The notes under the pieces were generated by a model that saw nothing but the letters and a program-made list of their open reading frames with translations, was not told the DNA's origin and made no database searches. DNA of 41,979 nt, taken from positions 1 through 41,979 of the forward strand of contig JAFKJY010000081.1 in the NCBI GenBank assembly GCA_017305835.1. Direction: 5' to 3'. Each line of letters begins with the position of its first letter. Within the stretch, counting starts at the first letter, position 1. This stretch comes from Hyphomicrobiales bacterium. Its GTDB lineage: Bacteria > Pseudomonadota > Alphaproteobacteria > Rhizobiales > Rhizobiaceae. Below, piece after piece: positions 6,670 to 14,396 of the stretch. A program made the translations under genes and the position numbers.

Positions 6670-8253
6670 CTACCAGTTCGACGCACCGTCGAGAAACGTC
6701 GCAGCGTTGTGCACGAGGATGCGTTCCAGCTGTTCGTCGGACAGCCCGCAATCCTTCTGCAGGAACGCTACGAGGCGCTCGGCGTAGAAAAGGTGCTCGC
6801 GCTGGTTCCCGAGCATGATCCAGTCCGAACCGAACATCAGATGACGGACCTTCGGATCGAAGCGCGCGACATAGCCGCGAAACGCCCGGGCGATCTCGGC
6901 CCTTTGTGCCGGACCGGCTTTGAGCACCTCTGTATAGGAACTGAGATCGGCGAAGACACCGGCTTCGGGATGCCGGGCCACATAGGCGCCGATCACGTAT
7001 TCCCAACTCGATTCCGGCAGTTGTGAACCTGCCGGAGCACCTTCCGAAATCGTTTCGAACCCACCGAAATGGGCTAGGCAGACCCGAAGGCGCGGCCAAT
7101 TCTCCCACACCGGGATCCAGTGGGCGGGATCGCCGCGGCGCCCGTAATAGAGACCGGCAGCGTTGCTATCCGCGGCATGGGCGATGATCGGAGCGTCGAG
7201 CGAAACGGCAAGATCGTAGACATCGGCCAGCGCGGCATCGAGCGCGCGACCCGTCTCCAATCGCCCTCCGAAGAAATCCGTCACCTGTTTGGGGTAGGGC
7301 TGGTTGCCGTTCTTCCAAGGCTTGAAGCCCATCGGGGGATACAGCTTGATGCCGGCGAAGCCGTGATCGCGGATCGCATGCTCGACCAGCTTCAGCGGCG
7401 AAAAGCCTGGCCGGCCGGCCCGGTGCAGCGCCTCGCGCAGCGGGTCGAACGAGACATAGCCGCGGAGCCGCGGACCGCCCGGACGGCGTGCTACGAGGCC
7501 CATGACCTCGACCTGTTCTTCCAGTGGAGAAAGCACGTCGCTGCGTATGTCGAACCACTTCGCGAAATCGACCATGGCCGGCGCGACCAGCGTCGCCTTG
7601 TAGCCGAGCCGTGCGTGGTCGCGCGCGAGTTCATCGGCGAGGCTGTAGCGGTATCGTGTGAAGAGTCCGAACCACTTGAGATAGACTCCGATGTCGAAAT
7701 CCGAGCGGTAGGCCTTCAGCGCGATTTCCTGCGCAGAAATCTCCGTCAGTCCGCTATCGAGACGGGTCGAGCCGTCGGTGCCGGCGGCGATGATCGCGCC
7801 CCTGACGACCGCCGAGCCGACGCCGGATTGCAGTCGCGGTTCCACGAGGTAGGAGGCGACACGGCGGGAAACGAGCCGCTCGGCGCCCTCCGATGAAGCA
7901 TGCTCCGCCCGCGCTTCCGCCACTCCCCGGAGGACCCGGATCTCCTCCCGTGCCGTAGGGCTCGCTCCAGTGACGATATGGACGAAGAGATCTACCAGCG
8001 CGTCGACGACACCCGACGCGCGCAGATCCATGGCCTGGACGAAGCCTTGTTCGGGATAGTGGGAAAGGAAGACGGTCTTGATGAAGCCGGCAGCAGGAAG
8101 ATCCGTCGCATTGAACAGATGCGCATGAATGTCGACAAGTTTTCCGGCGTAGGGACGCTGCTCCGGCATAGGGATCGCGCAACTGGAAAGGAGCGCCGCA
8201 GCTCCAGCGGAACCGAGCGAGATCATCAAATCACGTCGATTAAGTTCCCCCAT
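6670..8253 (-). CDS. Tat-exported lipoprotein amidohydrolase (TIM-barrel metal hydrolase)
   Basis: A 527-residue protein of the amidohydrolase_2 superfamily. It begins MGELNRRDLMISLGSAGAA and has LLSSC with the lipobox cysteine at residue 25, so export by Tat and lipid attachment are likely. Probable metal ligands are the HAH of VDIHAHLF (43-45), AHAAD, LAHFGG and the aspartate of MFGSDWIML; GIKLYPPMGFKPW adds a strand with a conserved lysine. The substrate is unknown; families with this fold decarboxylate or hydrolyse cyclic amides and aromatic acids. Its codon use and the flanking DNA are visibly less G+C-rich than everything around, suggesting acquisition. ATG 8253 is chosen because it starts the Tat signal; a longer frame exists. 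Confidence 0.85.
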   Translation of the reverse strand: MGELNRRDLMISLGSAGAAALLSSCAIPMPEQRPYAGKLVDIHAHLFNATDLPAAGFIKTVFLSHYPEQGFVQAMDLRASGVVDALVDLFVHIVTGASPTAREEIRVLRGVAEARAEHASSEGAERLVSRRVASYLVEPRLQSGVGSAVVRGAIIAAGTDGSTRLDSGLTEISAQEIALKAYRSDFDIGVYLKWFGLFTRYRYSLADELARDHARLGYKATLVAPAMVDFAKWFDIRSDVLSPLEEQVEVMGLVARRPGGPRLRGYVSFDPLREALHRAGRPGFSPLKLVEHAIRDHGFAGIKLYPPMGFKPWKNGNQPYPKQVTDFFGGRLETGRALDAALADVYDLAVSLDAPIIAHAADSNAAGLYYGRRGDPAHWIPVWENWPRLRVCLAHFGGFETISEGAPAGSQLPESSWEYVIGAYVARHPEAGVFADLSSYTEVLKAGPAQRAEIARAFRGYVARFDPKVRHLMFGSDWIMLGNQREHLFYAERLVAFLQKDCGLSDEQLERILVHNAATFLDGASNW

Positions 8254-8461
8254 GTTCGCCCCCCGACCAACATAGAAAAATATGTTCTCACATTTTGATT
8301 TTACTGTAAACAACGTGGCTCAAGGACACTGGAGAAACTCTCGAATATTTGTAAATTGGCGAGCCGCATGCGACGTTCGCAATGTGAAGTCAGGTCACCG
8401 CGCCGCGGCACTCGATAGCGAGATCGTAGTCGGCTGGTCGGAACTCGCGGCCAAAAGCTGC
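8254..8461 (+). other. A+T-rich intergenic patch upstream of the amidohydrolase
   Basis: About 208 bp with no gene. The part from 8270 to 8360 has runs such as ATAGAAAAATATG and TTTTGATTTTACTG, the lowest G+C in the window. On the minus strand TTTACA is followed 17 bp later by GAACAT, then ATTTTTC, a possible promoter for the amidohydrolase. No repeat was recognised. Confidence 0.5.
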
Positions 8462-8725
8462 CTAGTTTTCCCAGAACTGGTCGAGCCAGAGGTTGAGCTT
8501 CAGGAAGCCGCCATTGCTGAGGGCGTAGATGCGCTTGGTGCCTTCGGCGCGGGCGCTGACCAGCCCGGTGTCGAGCAGGACTTTGAGATGCTGGGAGACG
8601 GCCGGCCGCGAGACCGAGAGGCCGTTCGCCAGTTCCCCAACGCATTTCGGGCCCCGGCGCAGTTCCTCGAGGATGTGACGCCGGTTGGCGTCGGCGATGG
8701 CCATGAAGGCGTCAGCATCGACCAT
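8462..8725 (-). CDS. ArsR-family winged-helix regulator
   Basis: An 87-residue DNA-binding protein. FMAIADANRRHILEELRRG, then VGELANGLSVSRPAVSQHLK (about 29-48) forms the ArsR/SmtB winged helix-turn-helix, followed by the wing in GLVSARAEGTKRIYAL. No metal-binding ELCVCDL-like cysteine pair is present, so it is probably the YdfF/SdpR-like, metal-independent type. It lies 31 bp after the MFS gene on the same strand and may control it. The start at 8725 removes a Pro/Arg-rich extension; the alternative ATG at 8788 has a GAGG ribosome site and would overlap the MFS gene, so the start is uncertain. Confidence 0.85.
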   Translation of the reverse strand: MVDADAFMAIADANRRHILEELRRGPKCVGELANGLSVSRPAVSQHLKVLLDTGLVSARAEGTKRIYALSNGGFLKLNLWLDQFWEN

Positions 8726-8756
8726 GTCCGCATAGTGGCGCGGCGGCCGGCAAAAC

Positions 8757-10085
8757 TCAACGTGCGTCTTCGGCCTCCTGCGGCGCATCGACCTCGGCTC
8801 CCGGGGGAATCGCCGACGGCTCCGTCCCGGCCGCGGCGGCGGCCTCCTCGGCGGCTTCGGCGCGCGGGTCGAGCAGCAGCGCGGCCTGCGTCACCGAGCG
8901 CTCGGCCGGCTGCGTGGTGAAGGTGCCGCGCTCCTCCACCGGCGGCGGCGCGCGCCGGCGCACGCGCAGCATCGTGTAGCCGGCGAGCGACAGGTGCGCG
9001 AGCGCGGTCGCCAGGAACAGGCTCTCCGGCCGCAGCATGTCCATCAGCCGCGCCCCGATCACCGGGCCGATCATCGTGCCGAAGCCGTAGAGCATCAGCA
9101 GCCCGCCCGAGACCTTGACGAAATCCTCCGGCCGCGCGTGGTCGTTGGCATGCGCCACCGCCAGCGCGTAGAGCACGTAGGCGAGCGCGCCGTAGAGCGC
9201 CGTCATGCTGATCACGGCCGCGCCCGAGCGCGGCGTGGCGAGGAAGACGAGCAGCCCGAACAGGCCGGCCCCGAGCGCGGCCGAGGCGAGCACGTAGCGG
9301 CGGTCGGTGCGGTCCGACAGCCGCCCGAACGGGAGCTGCAGCACGGCGCCCGAAACCACCGTCAGGCTCATCATCATGGCGATCTCGAAGGTCGAGATGC
9401 CGATGCGCGCGCCGTAGACCGCGCCGAGCGTGCCCCAGGCGCCGTTGGCGACGCCGATCAGCACGCAGCCGACCGCCGCCACCGGCGACGTGTCGTAGAG
9501 CCCCTTGAGGTCGAGCGACACCTGCGCCAGCGGCTTCGGCGTCACCGCCGTCGAGATCGCCGTCGGGATCAGCGACAGGCAGAACAGGATGCCGGTCGCC
9601 ATGAACAGCGCGGAAGCGTGCACGTCGCCGCCCGCCACCAGCATCTGCCCGCCCATGATCGAGGCGTAGGTGACCATCATGTAGACGCCGAACACGGTGC
9701 CGCGCGTCGCGTTGGTCGCCCGCTCGTTGAGCCAGCTCTCGATCACCATGAAGGCGCCGGCCATGACGAAGCCGGTGAAGGCCCGCAGCACGATCCACAC
9801 CGTCTCGTCGACCACGAGGCCGGTGAGCAGCGCGATGATCGCGCCGCTCGCGGCGAAGGCGCCGAAGGCGCGCACGTGGCCGACGCGCCGCACCAGCCGC
9901 GGCGCCAGGAAGCAGCCGGTGACGAAGCCGCCCGCCCACGCCGTGCCGAGCAGGCCGAGCGCGGTGGTGGAGAAGCCCTCCGCCTGCCCGCGCAGCGGCA
10001 GGAGCAGCCCGTGCAGCCCCGAGCCGGCGAGCAGGAACGCCGTCCCCATCAAGAGCGCGACGATCGATCCGACGGCTGAGATCAT
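8757..10085 (-). CDS. MFS transporter, YcaD-like
   Basis: A 442-residue inner-membrane protein with about twelve helices. The first half has FLAPRLVRRVGHVRAFG and MVIESWLNERATNATRGTVF, the latter a signature of the YcaD/UMF-type MFS proteins; the central loop has RLSDRTDRRYV, the major-facilitator motif A variant. The last 70 residues are a hydrophilic Ala/Glu-rich cytoplasmic tail, longer than usual. Substrate unknown. The ArsR gene follows at 31 bp and may be co-transcribed. Its start ATG (10085) is 37 bp from the DUF1192 gene's stop, so the three leftward genes could form a unit. Confidence 0.9.
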   Translation of the reverse strand: MISAVGSIVALLMGTAFLLAGSGLHGLLLPLRGQAEGFSTTALGLLGTAWAGGFVTGCFLAPRLVRRVGHVRAFGAFAASGAIIALLTGLVVDETVWIVLRAFTGFVMAGAFMVIESWLNERATNATRGTVFGVYMMVTYASIMGGQMLVAGGDVHASALFMATGILFCLSLIPTAISTAVTPKPLAQVSLDLKGLYDTSPVAAVGCVLIGVANGAWGTLGAVYGARIGISTFEIAMMMSLTVVSGAVLQLPFGRLSDRTDRRYVLASAALGAGLFGLLVFLATPRSGAAVISMTALYGALAYVLYALAVAHANDHARPEDFVKVSGGLLMLYGFGTMIGPVIGARLMDMLRPESLFLATALAHLSLAGYTMLRVRRRAPPPVEERGTFTTQPAERSVTQAALLLDPRAEAAEEAAAAAGTEPSAIPPGAEVDAPQEAEDAR

Positions 10086-10122
10086 GTCCGGCCTCCGCGA
10101 CCTCGTTCGGATTGGTGCCCGG

Positions 10123-10317
10123 CTAGCGCCGGAACAGCGCCTCGGCGGCCGCCTTGGTGGTGCCCTTGGCGGCGAGCTCCGCCTCCAGCCGCGCGATCTC
10201 GCCCTTCAGCACGCCGATCCGCTCCGTCAGCTCTGCCACCGACAGCAGCGACAGGTCCTGGCCGATCTCGTGCTTGCGCGGGATTTTCTTGACCGGTTCG
10301 TCGTCGAAGATGCCCAT
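10123..10317 (-). CDS. DUF1192 small coiled-coil protein
   Basis: A 64-residue protein of the DUF1192 family, found almost only in Rhizobiales and relatives. It begins MGIFDDEPVKKIPRKHEIGQ and then forms an amphipathic helix from about residue 27 (VAELTERIGVLKGEIARLEA), a likely short coiled coil. Function unknown. The ATG at 10317 is preceded by a strong GGAGGAGG; the longer frame to 10350 is not needed. Divergent from the quinone oxidoreductase gene, with 110 bp between them. Confidence 0.88.
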   Translation of the reverse strand: MGIFDDEPVKKIPRKHEIGQDLSLLSVAELTERIGVLKGEIARLEAELAAKGTTKAAAEALFRR

Positions 10318-10341
10318 ACGGCCTCCTCCATCTGCCTGCGT

Positions 10342-10369
10342 TTGCCTCATGGTGGCGCGTCACATTAAA
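10342..10369 (+). promoter_or_regulatory. Possible promoter for the quinone oxidoreductase gene
   Basis: TTGCCT (10342-10347), 16 bp, ATTAAA (10364-10369), in the divergent gap. It is followed by the 10-bp palindrome GCAAGCTTGC. Both elements are weak matches. Confidence 0.3.
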
Positions 10370-10427
10370 AAGGCAAGCTTGCGCAGGGCAAAAGTCGAGA
10401 CGCCCGGACACGAAAGGAGATGCCGCC

Positions 10428-11450
10428 ATGTCGGAGACGACCCGTGAGGAGGGCGCGCTGCCCTCGACCATGACGGCGATCGCCATCACCGAGCCGGGCG
10501 GCCCGCTGGTGCTGAAGCCGCAGGCGCGCGACCTGCCGGTGCCGGACCAGGGCGAGATCCTGATCCGCGTGCGCGCCGCCGGCGTCAACCGGCCGGACGT
10601 CATGCAGCGCAAGGGCCTCTACCCCGCCCCGCCCGGCGCCTCCGGCCTGCCGGGGCTGGAGGTGGCCGGCGAGGTCGCAGCCCTCGGCGAGGGCGTGCAC
10701 CGCTGGCGCGTCGGCGATTCCGTGACGGCGCTCACCCCCGGCGGCGGCTACGCGCAATATTGCCGGGTGCACGAGACCAACGCACTGCCGGTGCCGCACG
10801 GCTTCACGCTGACCGAGGCCGCCGCCCTGCCGGAGACCTTCTTCACCGTCTGGCACAACGTCTTCCAGCGCGGCGGGCTGAAGAAGGGCGAATGGCTGCT
10901 CGTCCATGGCGGCTCGTCCGGCATCGGCACCGCGGCAATCCAGCTCGCGGCCGCCTTCGGCGCGAACGTCGTCGTCACCGCCGGCTCGGCCGAGAAATGC
11001 CGGGCCTGCCTCGACCTCGGCGCCACCCGCGCGGTCAACTACCGCGAGGAGGATTTCGTCGCCGCCGTGAAGGAGGCGACCGGCGGCCACGGCGCCGACG
11101 TCATCCTCGACATGGTCGGCGGCTCCTACGTGACGCGCAACTACAAGGCCGCCGCCGAGGACGGCCGCATCGTCCAGATCGCCTTCCAGGAAGGTGCGAA
11201 GACGGAGGCCGACTTCACCCTGCTGATGGTCAAGCGCCTGACCCACACCGGCTCGACGCTGCGGCCGCGGCCGGTCTCCTTCAAGGCGCAGGTCGCCGCC
11301 GAGCTGGAGGAGAAGGTGTGGCCGCTGCTCGCCGAGCGGCGCATCGCCCCGGTCATGGACATGATCTTCCCCTTCGCCGAGGCCTGGCGCGCGCACGAGC
11401 GGATGGAGGAAGGAAACCACGTCGGCAAGATCGTGCTCGACGTCGGCTGA
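10428..11450 (+). CDS. Zinc-independent NAD(P)H:quinone oxidoreductase
   Basis: A 340-residue cytoplasmic enzyme of the medium-chain dehydrogenase superfamily, PIG3/QOR type, reducing quinones with NADPH. The substrate domain has VRAAGVNRPDVMQRKGLYP, and the Rossmann fold has VHGGSSGIGTAAIQLA (glycines 161-167). No structural zinc cysteine cluster is present. ATG 10428 has AGGAG 8 bp upstream; a second in-frame ATG at 10470 (MTAIAITEPGG) matches the usual family start, so the first 14 residues may be an extension. It stands alone, 187 bp ahead of the DUF1013 gene. Confidence 0.9.
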   Translation: MSETTREEGALPSTMTAIAITEPGGPLVLKPQARDLPVPDQGEILIRVRAAGVNRPDVMQRKGLYPAPPGASGLPGLEVAGEVAALGEGVHRWRVGDSVTALTPGGGYAQYCRVHETNALPVPHGFTLTEAAALPETFFTVWHNVFQRGGLKKGEWLLVHGGSSGIGTAAIQLAAAFGANVVVTAGSAEKCRACLDLGATRAVNYREEDFVAAVKEATGGHGADVILDMVGGSYVTRNYKAAAEDGRIVQIAFQEGAKTEADFTLLMVKRLTHTGSTLRPRPVSFKAQVAAELEEKVWPLLAERRIAPVMDMIFPFAEAWRAHERMEEGNHVGKIVLDVG

Positions 11451-11531
11451 GCCAGCGCCGCAGGCGGAGAAATCGGGCCGCGCCGTGCCGCCTTTCCGGC
11501 GGTGGAACGCCCCTGTCCGACCGCCCCCACC

Positions 11532-11560
11532 CTTGCCTCGCCACCCCGTTTGCTCTATAT
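11532..11560 (+). promoter_or_regulatory. Rhizobial sigma70-consensus promoter for the DUF1013 gene
   Basis: CTTGCC (11532-11537), 17 bp, CTATAT (11555-11560): near the rhizobial consensus CTTGAC-N17-CTATAT. It sits 77 bp before the ATG at 11638, so a leader of about 70 bases is expected. That leader contains two consecutive hairpins. Confidence 0.7.
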
Positions 11561-11580
11561 GGCCGGCCATTCCCAAATTC

Positions 11581-11616
11581 CGGTGGTTTGACCACCGCCC
11601 GCGACAGGGACGCGGG
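11581..11616 (+). other. Tandem hairpins in the DUF1013 leader
   Basis: CGGTGG/CCACCG (11581-11586 with 11592-11597, loop TTTGA) is directly followed by CCCGCG/CGCGGG (11598-11603 with 11611-11616). Both stems are perfect 6-bp G+C-rich stems. The ribosome site GAGAAGGA follows at 11621-11629. A role in mRNA stability or translation is inference. Confidence 0.5.
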
Positions 11617-11637
11617 CGAGCGAGAAGGATTTACCCC

Positions 11638-12330
11638 ATGGCCATGGCCAACACGCTCCTCATGCCCAAGGCCACCGCCGTCTGGCTGGTCGACAACACC
11701 GCTCTGTCCTTCGACCAGATCGCCCAGTTCTGCCGGCTGCATCCGCTCGAGGTGAAGGCGATCGCCGACGGCGAGTCGGCGCAGGGCATCAAGGGCATGG
11801 ACCCGATCATCACCGGCCAGCTCACCCGCGAGGAAATCGCCAGGGCCGAAGCCGATCCCGACCACCGGCTGAAGCTGCAGGAGCCGAAGGTTCGGGTGCC
11901 GGAAGCCAAGCGCAAGGGCCCGCGCTACACGCCCCTGTCGAAGCGCCAGGACCGGCCGAACGCCATCCTGTGGCTGGTGCGCAACCATCCCGAGCTGAAG
12001 GACGCGCAGATCTCCCGCCTCGTCGGCACCACCAAGGCGACGATCGAGCAGATCCGCAACCGCACCCACTGGAACTCATCCAACCTCGTGCCGATGGACC
12101 CGGTCACGCTCGGCCTGGCCTCGCAGATCGACCTCGACATCGAGGTCCAGCGCGCCTCGCGCGGCAAGGAGCCGGCCGAGCCGGTCGGCGACACGCTGCT
12201 GCCGGCCTCCGTCACCGAGCGCCTGACCCCGCCGGCCCCGCAGCCCAGGGACGAAGACGAGGAGCTCGACGCCTCCAAGGTCTTCGCCAAGCTCTCCTCG
12301 CTGAAGGGCAAGGTCGAGGACGACGAATAG
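11638..12330 (+). CDS. trcR: DUF1013 family cell-cycle regulator
   Basis: A 230-residue protein of the DUF1013 family, restricted to alphaproteobacteria. It is listed in databases as a cell cycle transcriptional regulator (TrcR); I recall this name rather than derive it. It starts MAMANTLLMPKATAVWLVDN, then a helix-turn-helix-like segment LSFDQIAQFCRLHPLEVKAI (about 23-42), and a second at LKDAQISRLVGTTKATIEQI before RNRTHWNSSNL. The acidic C-terminal tail (DEDEELDASKVF) is typical. ATG 11638 has AAGGA upstream and a consensus promoter. It is monocistronic by spacing: 102 bp separate it from the aldolase gene. Confidence 0.88.
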   Translation: MAMANTLLMPKATAVWLVDNTALSFDQIAQFCRLHPLEVKAIADGESAQGIKGMDPIITGQLTREEIARAEADPDHRLKLQEPKVRVPEAKRKGPRYTPLSKRQDRPNAILWLVRNHPELKDAQISRLVGTTKATIEQIRNRTHWNSSNLVPMDPVTLGLASQIDLDIEVQRASRGKEPAEPVGDTLLPASVTERLTPPAPQPRDEDEELDASKVFAKLSSLKGKVEDDE

Positions 12331-12432
12331 CGGCTGCCCCCGGCGCCGGCCGTCGCCTCGCGTCCTGTCCCGGGGAGACGAGCCTGCGCTGACATATTGA
12401 ACTGTGGAAACGGATCGACTTCGGAGGAACTG

Positions 12433-13323
12433 ATGAACAAGGAAATGGCCGCGCAGGCCGCCGGCAAGGACGGCTTCATCGCGGCGCTCGACCAGTCGGG
12501 CGGGTCCACGCCGAAGGCGCTCAAGCTCTACGGCGTCAAGGAAGGTTCCTGGTCGAACGATGCCGAGATGTTCGACCTGATCCACGGGATGCGCGCGCGC
12601 ATCATCAAGTCGCCCGCCTTCACCGGCGACAAGGTGATGGGCGCGATCCTGTTCGAGCAGACCATGGACCGCGACATCGACGGCACGCCGACGGCGCAGT
12701 TCCTGTGGGAGAAGCGCCGCGTGGTGCCGTTCCTCAAGGTCGACAAGGGCCTGGCCGACGAGAAGGACGGCGTCAGGCTGATGAAGCCGATGCCCGACCT
12801 CGACGCGCTCTTGAAGCGCGCCGTCGCCAAGGGCGTGTTCGGCACCAAGATGCGCTCGGTGATCGACGCGGCCAACCCCAAGGGCATCGCGGCGGTGGTC
12901 GACCAGCAGTTCGAGGTCGGCCGGCAGATCCTGACCCACGGCCTCATGCCGATCATCGAGCCCGAGGTGACCATCTCGATCGCCGACAAGGCGGCGGCCG
13001 AGGACATCCTGCTCGCCGAGATCCGCAAGCATCTCGACGGCGTGCCGGCCGGCAGGCAGGTGATGCTCAAGCTGACGCTGCCGACGAAAGCCAACCTCTA
13101 CAAGCCGCTGATCGACGACCCGCGCGTCATGCGCGTCGTGGCGCTGTCGGGCGGCTATTCGCGCGACGACGCGAACGCCAGGCTGGCGCAGAACAAGGGC
13201 ATGATCGCCAGCTTCTCGCGGGCGCTGACCGAAGGCCTCTCGGCGCAGCAGAGCGACGCCGAGTTCGACGCCGCGCTCGGCTCGGCCATCGACAGCATCT
13301 TCCAGGCGTCGCGGGCGGGGTGA
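12433..13323 (+). CDS. fda: Class I fructose-bisphosphate aldolase
   Basis: A 296-residue cytoplasmic enzyme cleaving fructose-1,6-bisphosphate to dihydroxyacetone phosphate and glyceraldehyde-3-phosphate. It is the small class I bacterial type: AALDQSGGSTPKALKLYG at the start, FLKVDKGLA (99-107), a candidate Schiff-base lysine in MLKLTLPTKAN (K213) and the phosphate-binding SGGYSRDDANARL (239-251). ATG 12433 follows GGAGGA at 6 bp; the frame extended to 12397 is not conserved. Its neighbours pgk, gap and tkt lie 5-12 kb downstream on the other strand, so a rhizobial glycolytic neighbourhood is present but split. Confidence 0.95.
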   Translation: MNKEMAAQAAGKDGFIAALDQSGGSTPKALKLYGVKEGSWSNDAEMFDLIHGMRARIIKSPAFTGDKVMGAILFEQTMDRDIDGTPTAQFLWEKRRVVPFLKVDKGLADEKDGVRLMKPMPDLDALLKRAVAKGVFGTKMRSVIDAANPKGIAAVVDQQFEVGRQILTHGLMPIIEPEVTISIADKAAAEDILLAEIRKHLDGVPAGRQVMLKLTLPTKANLYKPLIDDPRVMRVVALSGGYSRDDANARLAQNKGMIASFSRALTEGLSAQQSDAEFDAALGSAIDSIFQASRAG

Positions 13324-13361
13324 GGCCGAAAGCGGCGTAACGGCCACGGGCCGCGCCCATC

Positions 13362-14156
13362 ATGCTGCTGCGCTCCCTCGTCTCCTGGCTCGCCTTGCCG
13401 ATCTACATCTGGCAGGGCGTCGGCGTGCGGATGCGCACCGAGCGCATGGCGCCGGCCGACGGGCCGGTGATCCACCGCGTGGCGGGCACGGGCGAGCCGG
13501 TGCGGCTGCTGGTGCTGGGCGATTCGTCCGCCGCCTCCGTCGGCATCGCGCATACCGACGGCGGGCTGGCGGCGCGGCTGGCGCCGCTGGTCGCCGAGGC
13601 CACCGGCCGGCCGGTCGAGTGGCGCGCGGCGGGCTTCAACTCGGCCACCGCCGGCCAGGTCCGCGACTTCGTTGTGCCCAACCTCGCGCACGAGCCGTGG
13701 ACGCACGTCGTCGTCTCGATCGGCACCAACGACGCCAAGAACTTCCACACCGTCTCCCGCTTCAAGCGCGAGTTCGGCGGTCTGCTCTATGCGCTCAGGG
13801 CCAAATGGCCGCAGGCGCACATCTTCTGGTCGCCTGTGGTCGACATGACGCGGGTGCCGGCGCTGCCGCCTCTGCTCGGCCGGCTGCTGGAGATCCGCGC
13901 GAGCCTGGTCAACCGCATGGGCGAGCGGCTGTGCCGCGAGCGCGGCGCGGTCGCCGCCGCGCGGCTGCCGGTCGAGGATCCCGCCGCCGGCTTCTCCAAG
14001 GACGGCTTTCACGCCTCGGAAGCCGGCTACGCGGCATGGGCGCGGCACATGCTGCCCTTCGTGCTGGCGACAATCAGCCCGGCCGTACCGCCACCGTCAC
14101 CATCATCACGACGATCGCCAGCACGGCGACCTTCCAGAAGTCGCTCCGCTTCCTGA
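13362..14156 (+). CDS. SGNH/GDSL-type hydrolase
   Basis: A 264-residue esterase-like protein with an N-terminal hydrophobic segment (about 4-20), probably a membrane anchor or uncleaved signal. SGNH blocks are clear: block I VLGDSSAASVG with Ser56, block III GTND (121-124), and block V DGFH with D214 and H217. Residues 238-264 form a Pro/Ser/Arg tail created where the gene overlaps, on the opposite strand, the small membrane protein gene at 14074-14232; the tail is unlikely to be functional. It starts 38 bp after the aldolase stop; co-transcription is possible. Substrate unknown. Confidence 0.88.
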   Translation: MLLRSLVSWLALPIYIWQGVGVRMRTERMAPADGPVIHRVAGTGEPVRLLVLGDSSAASVGIAHTDGGLAARLAPLVAEATGRPVEWRAAGFNSATAGQVRDFVVPNLAHEPWTHVVVSIGTNDAKNFHTVSRFKREFGGLLYALRAKWPQAHIFWSPVVDMTRVPALPPLLGRLLEIRASLVNRMGERLCRERGAVAAARLPVEDPAAGFSKDGFHASEAGYAAWARHMLPFVLATISPAVPPPSPSSRRSPARRPSRSRSAS

Positions 14157-14232
14157 GGCCCGGCAGGCCGAGCGGCTTGACGATCTGGACCAGCATCGCC
14201 GCCAGCAGAACGAGCGCGATCGCCTTGCTCAT
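14074..14232 (-). CDS. 52-residue two-helix membrane protein, overlapping the SGNH gene
   Basis: A short gene read from the sequence: MSKAIALVLLAAMLVQIVKP, a polar loop with LGLPGLRKRSDFW, then the second helix KVAVLAIVVMMVTVAV and PG before TGA. Two helices flank a basic loop, and AAGGAC lies 5 bp before the ATG at 14232, consistent with real translation. It resembles small conserved rhizobial membrane proteins, but I cannot name it. Its last 83 bp overlap the SGNH gene on the opposite strand, and the SGNH protein loses its normal composition exactly there. Function unknown. Confidence 0.68.
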   Translation of the reverse strand: MSKAIALVLLAAMLVQIVKPLGLPGLRKRSDFWKVAVLAIVVMMVTVAVRPG

Positions 14233-14337
14233 GTCGTCCTTTCGGGGATGCGGCCGGAGGTTGTTGCAGGTTCGCGCGAGGCTATAGCGTGCGGGCGCGC
14301 CGTGCGGAAGGCCGGCGGAGACCTGCGACTATCGTCA

Positions 14338-14367
14338 TTGTGGACTTGGTCCCCGCCGGGCCATAAT
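14338..14367 (+). promoter_or_regulatory. Possible promoter for prpE
   Basis: TTGTGG (14338-14343), 18 bp, CATAAT (14362-14367), 30 bp before the ATG. The -10 is good, the -35 mediocre. Confidence 0.35.
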
Positions 14368-14396
14368 CCAGATCGCAGTTGCAGGGAGGATGAGCG

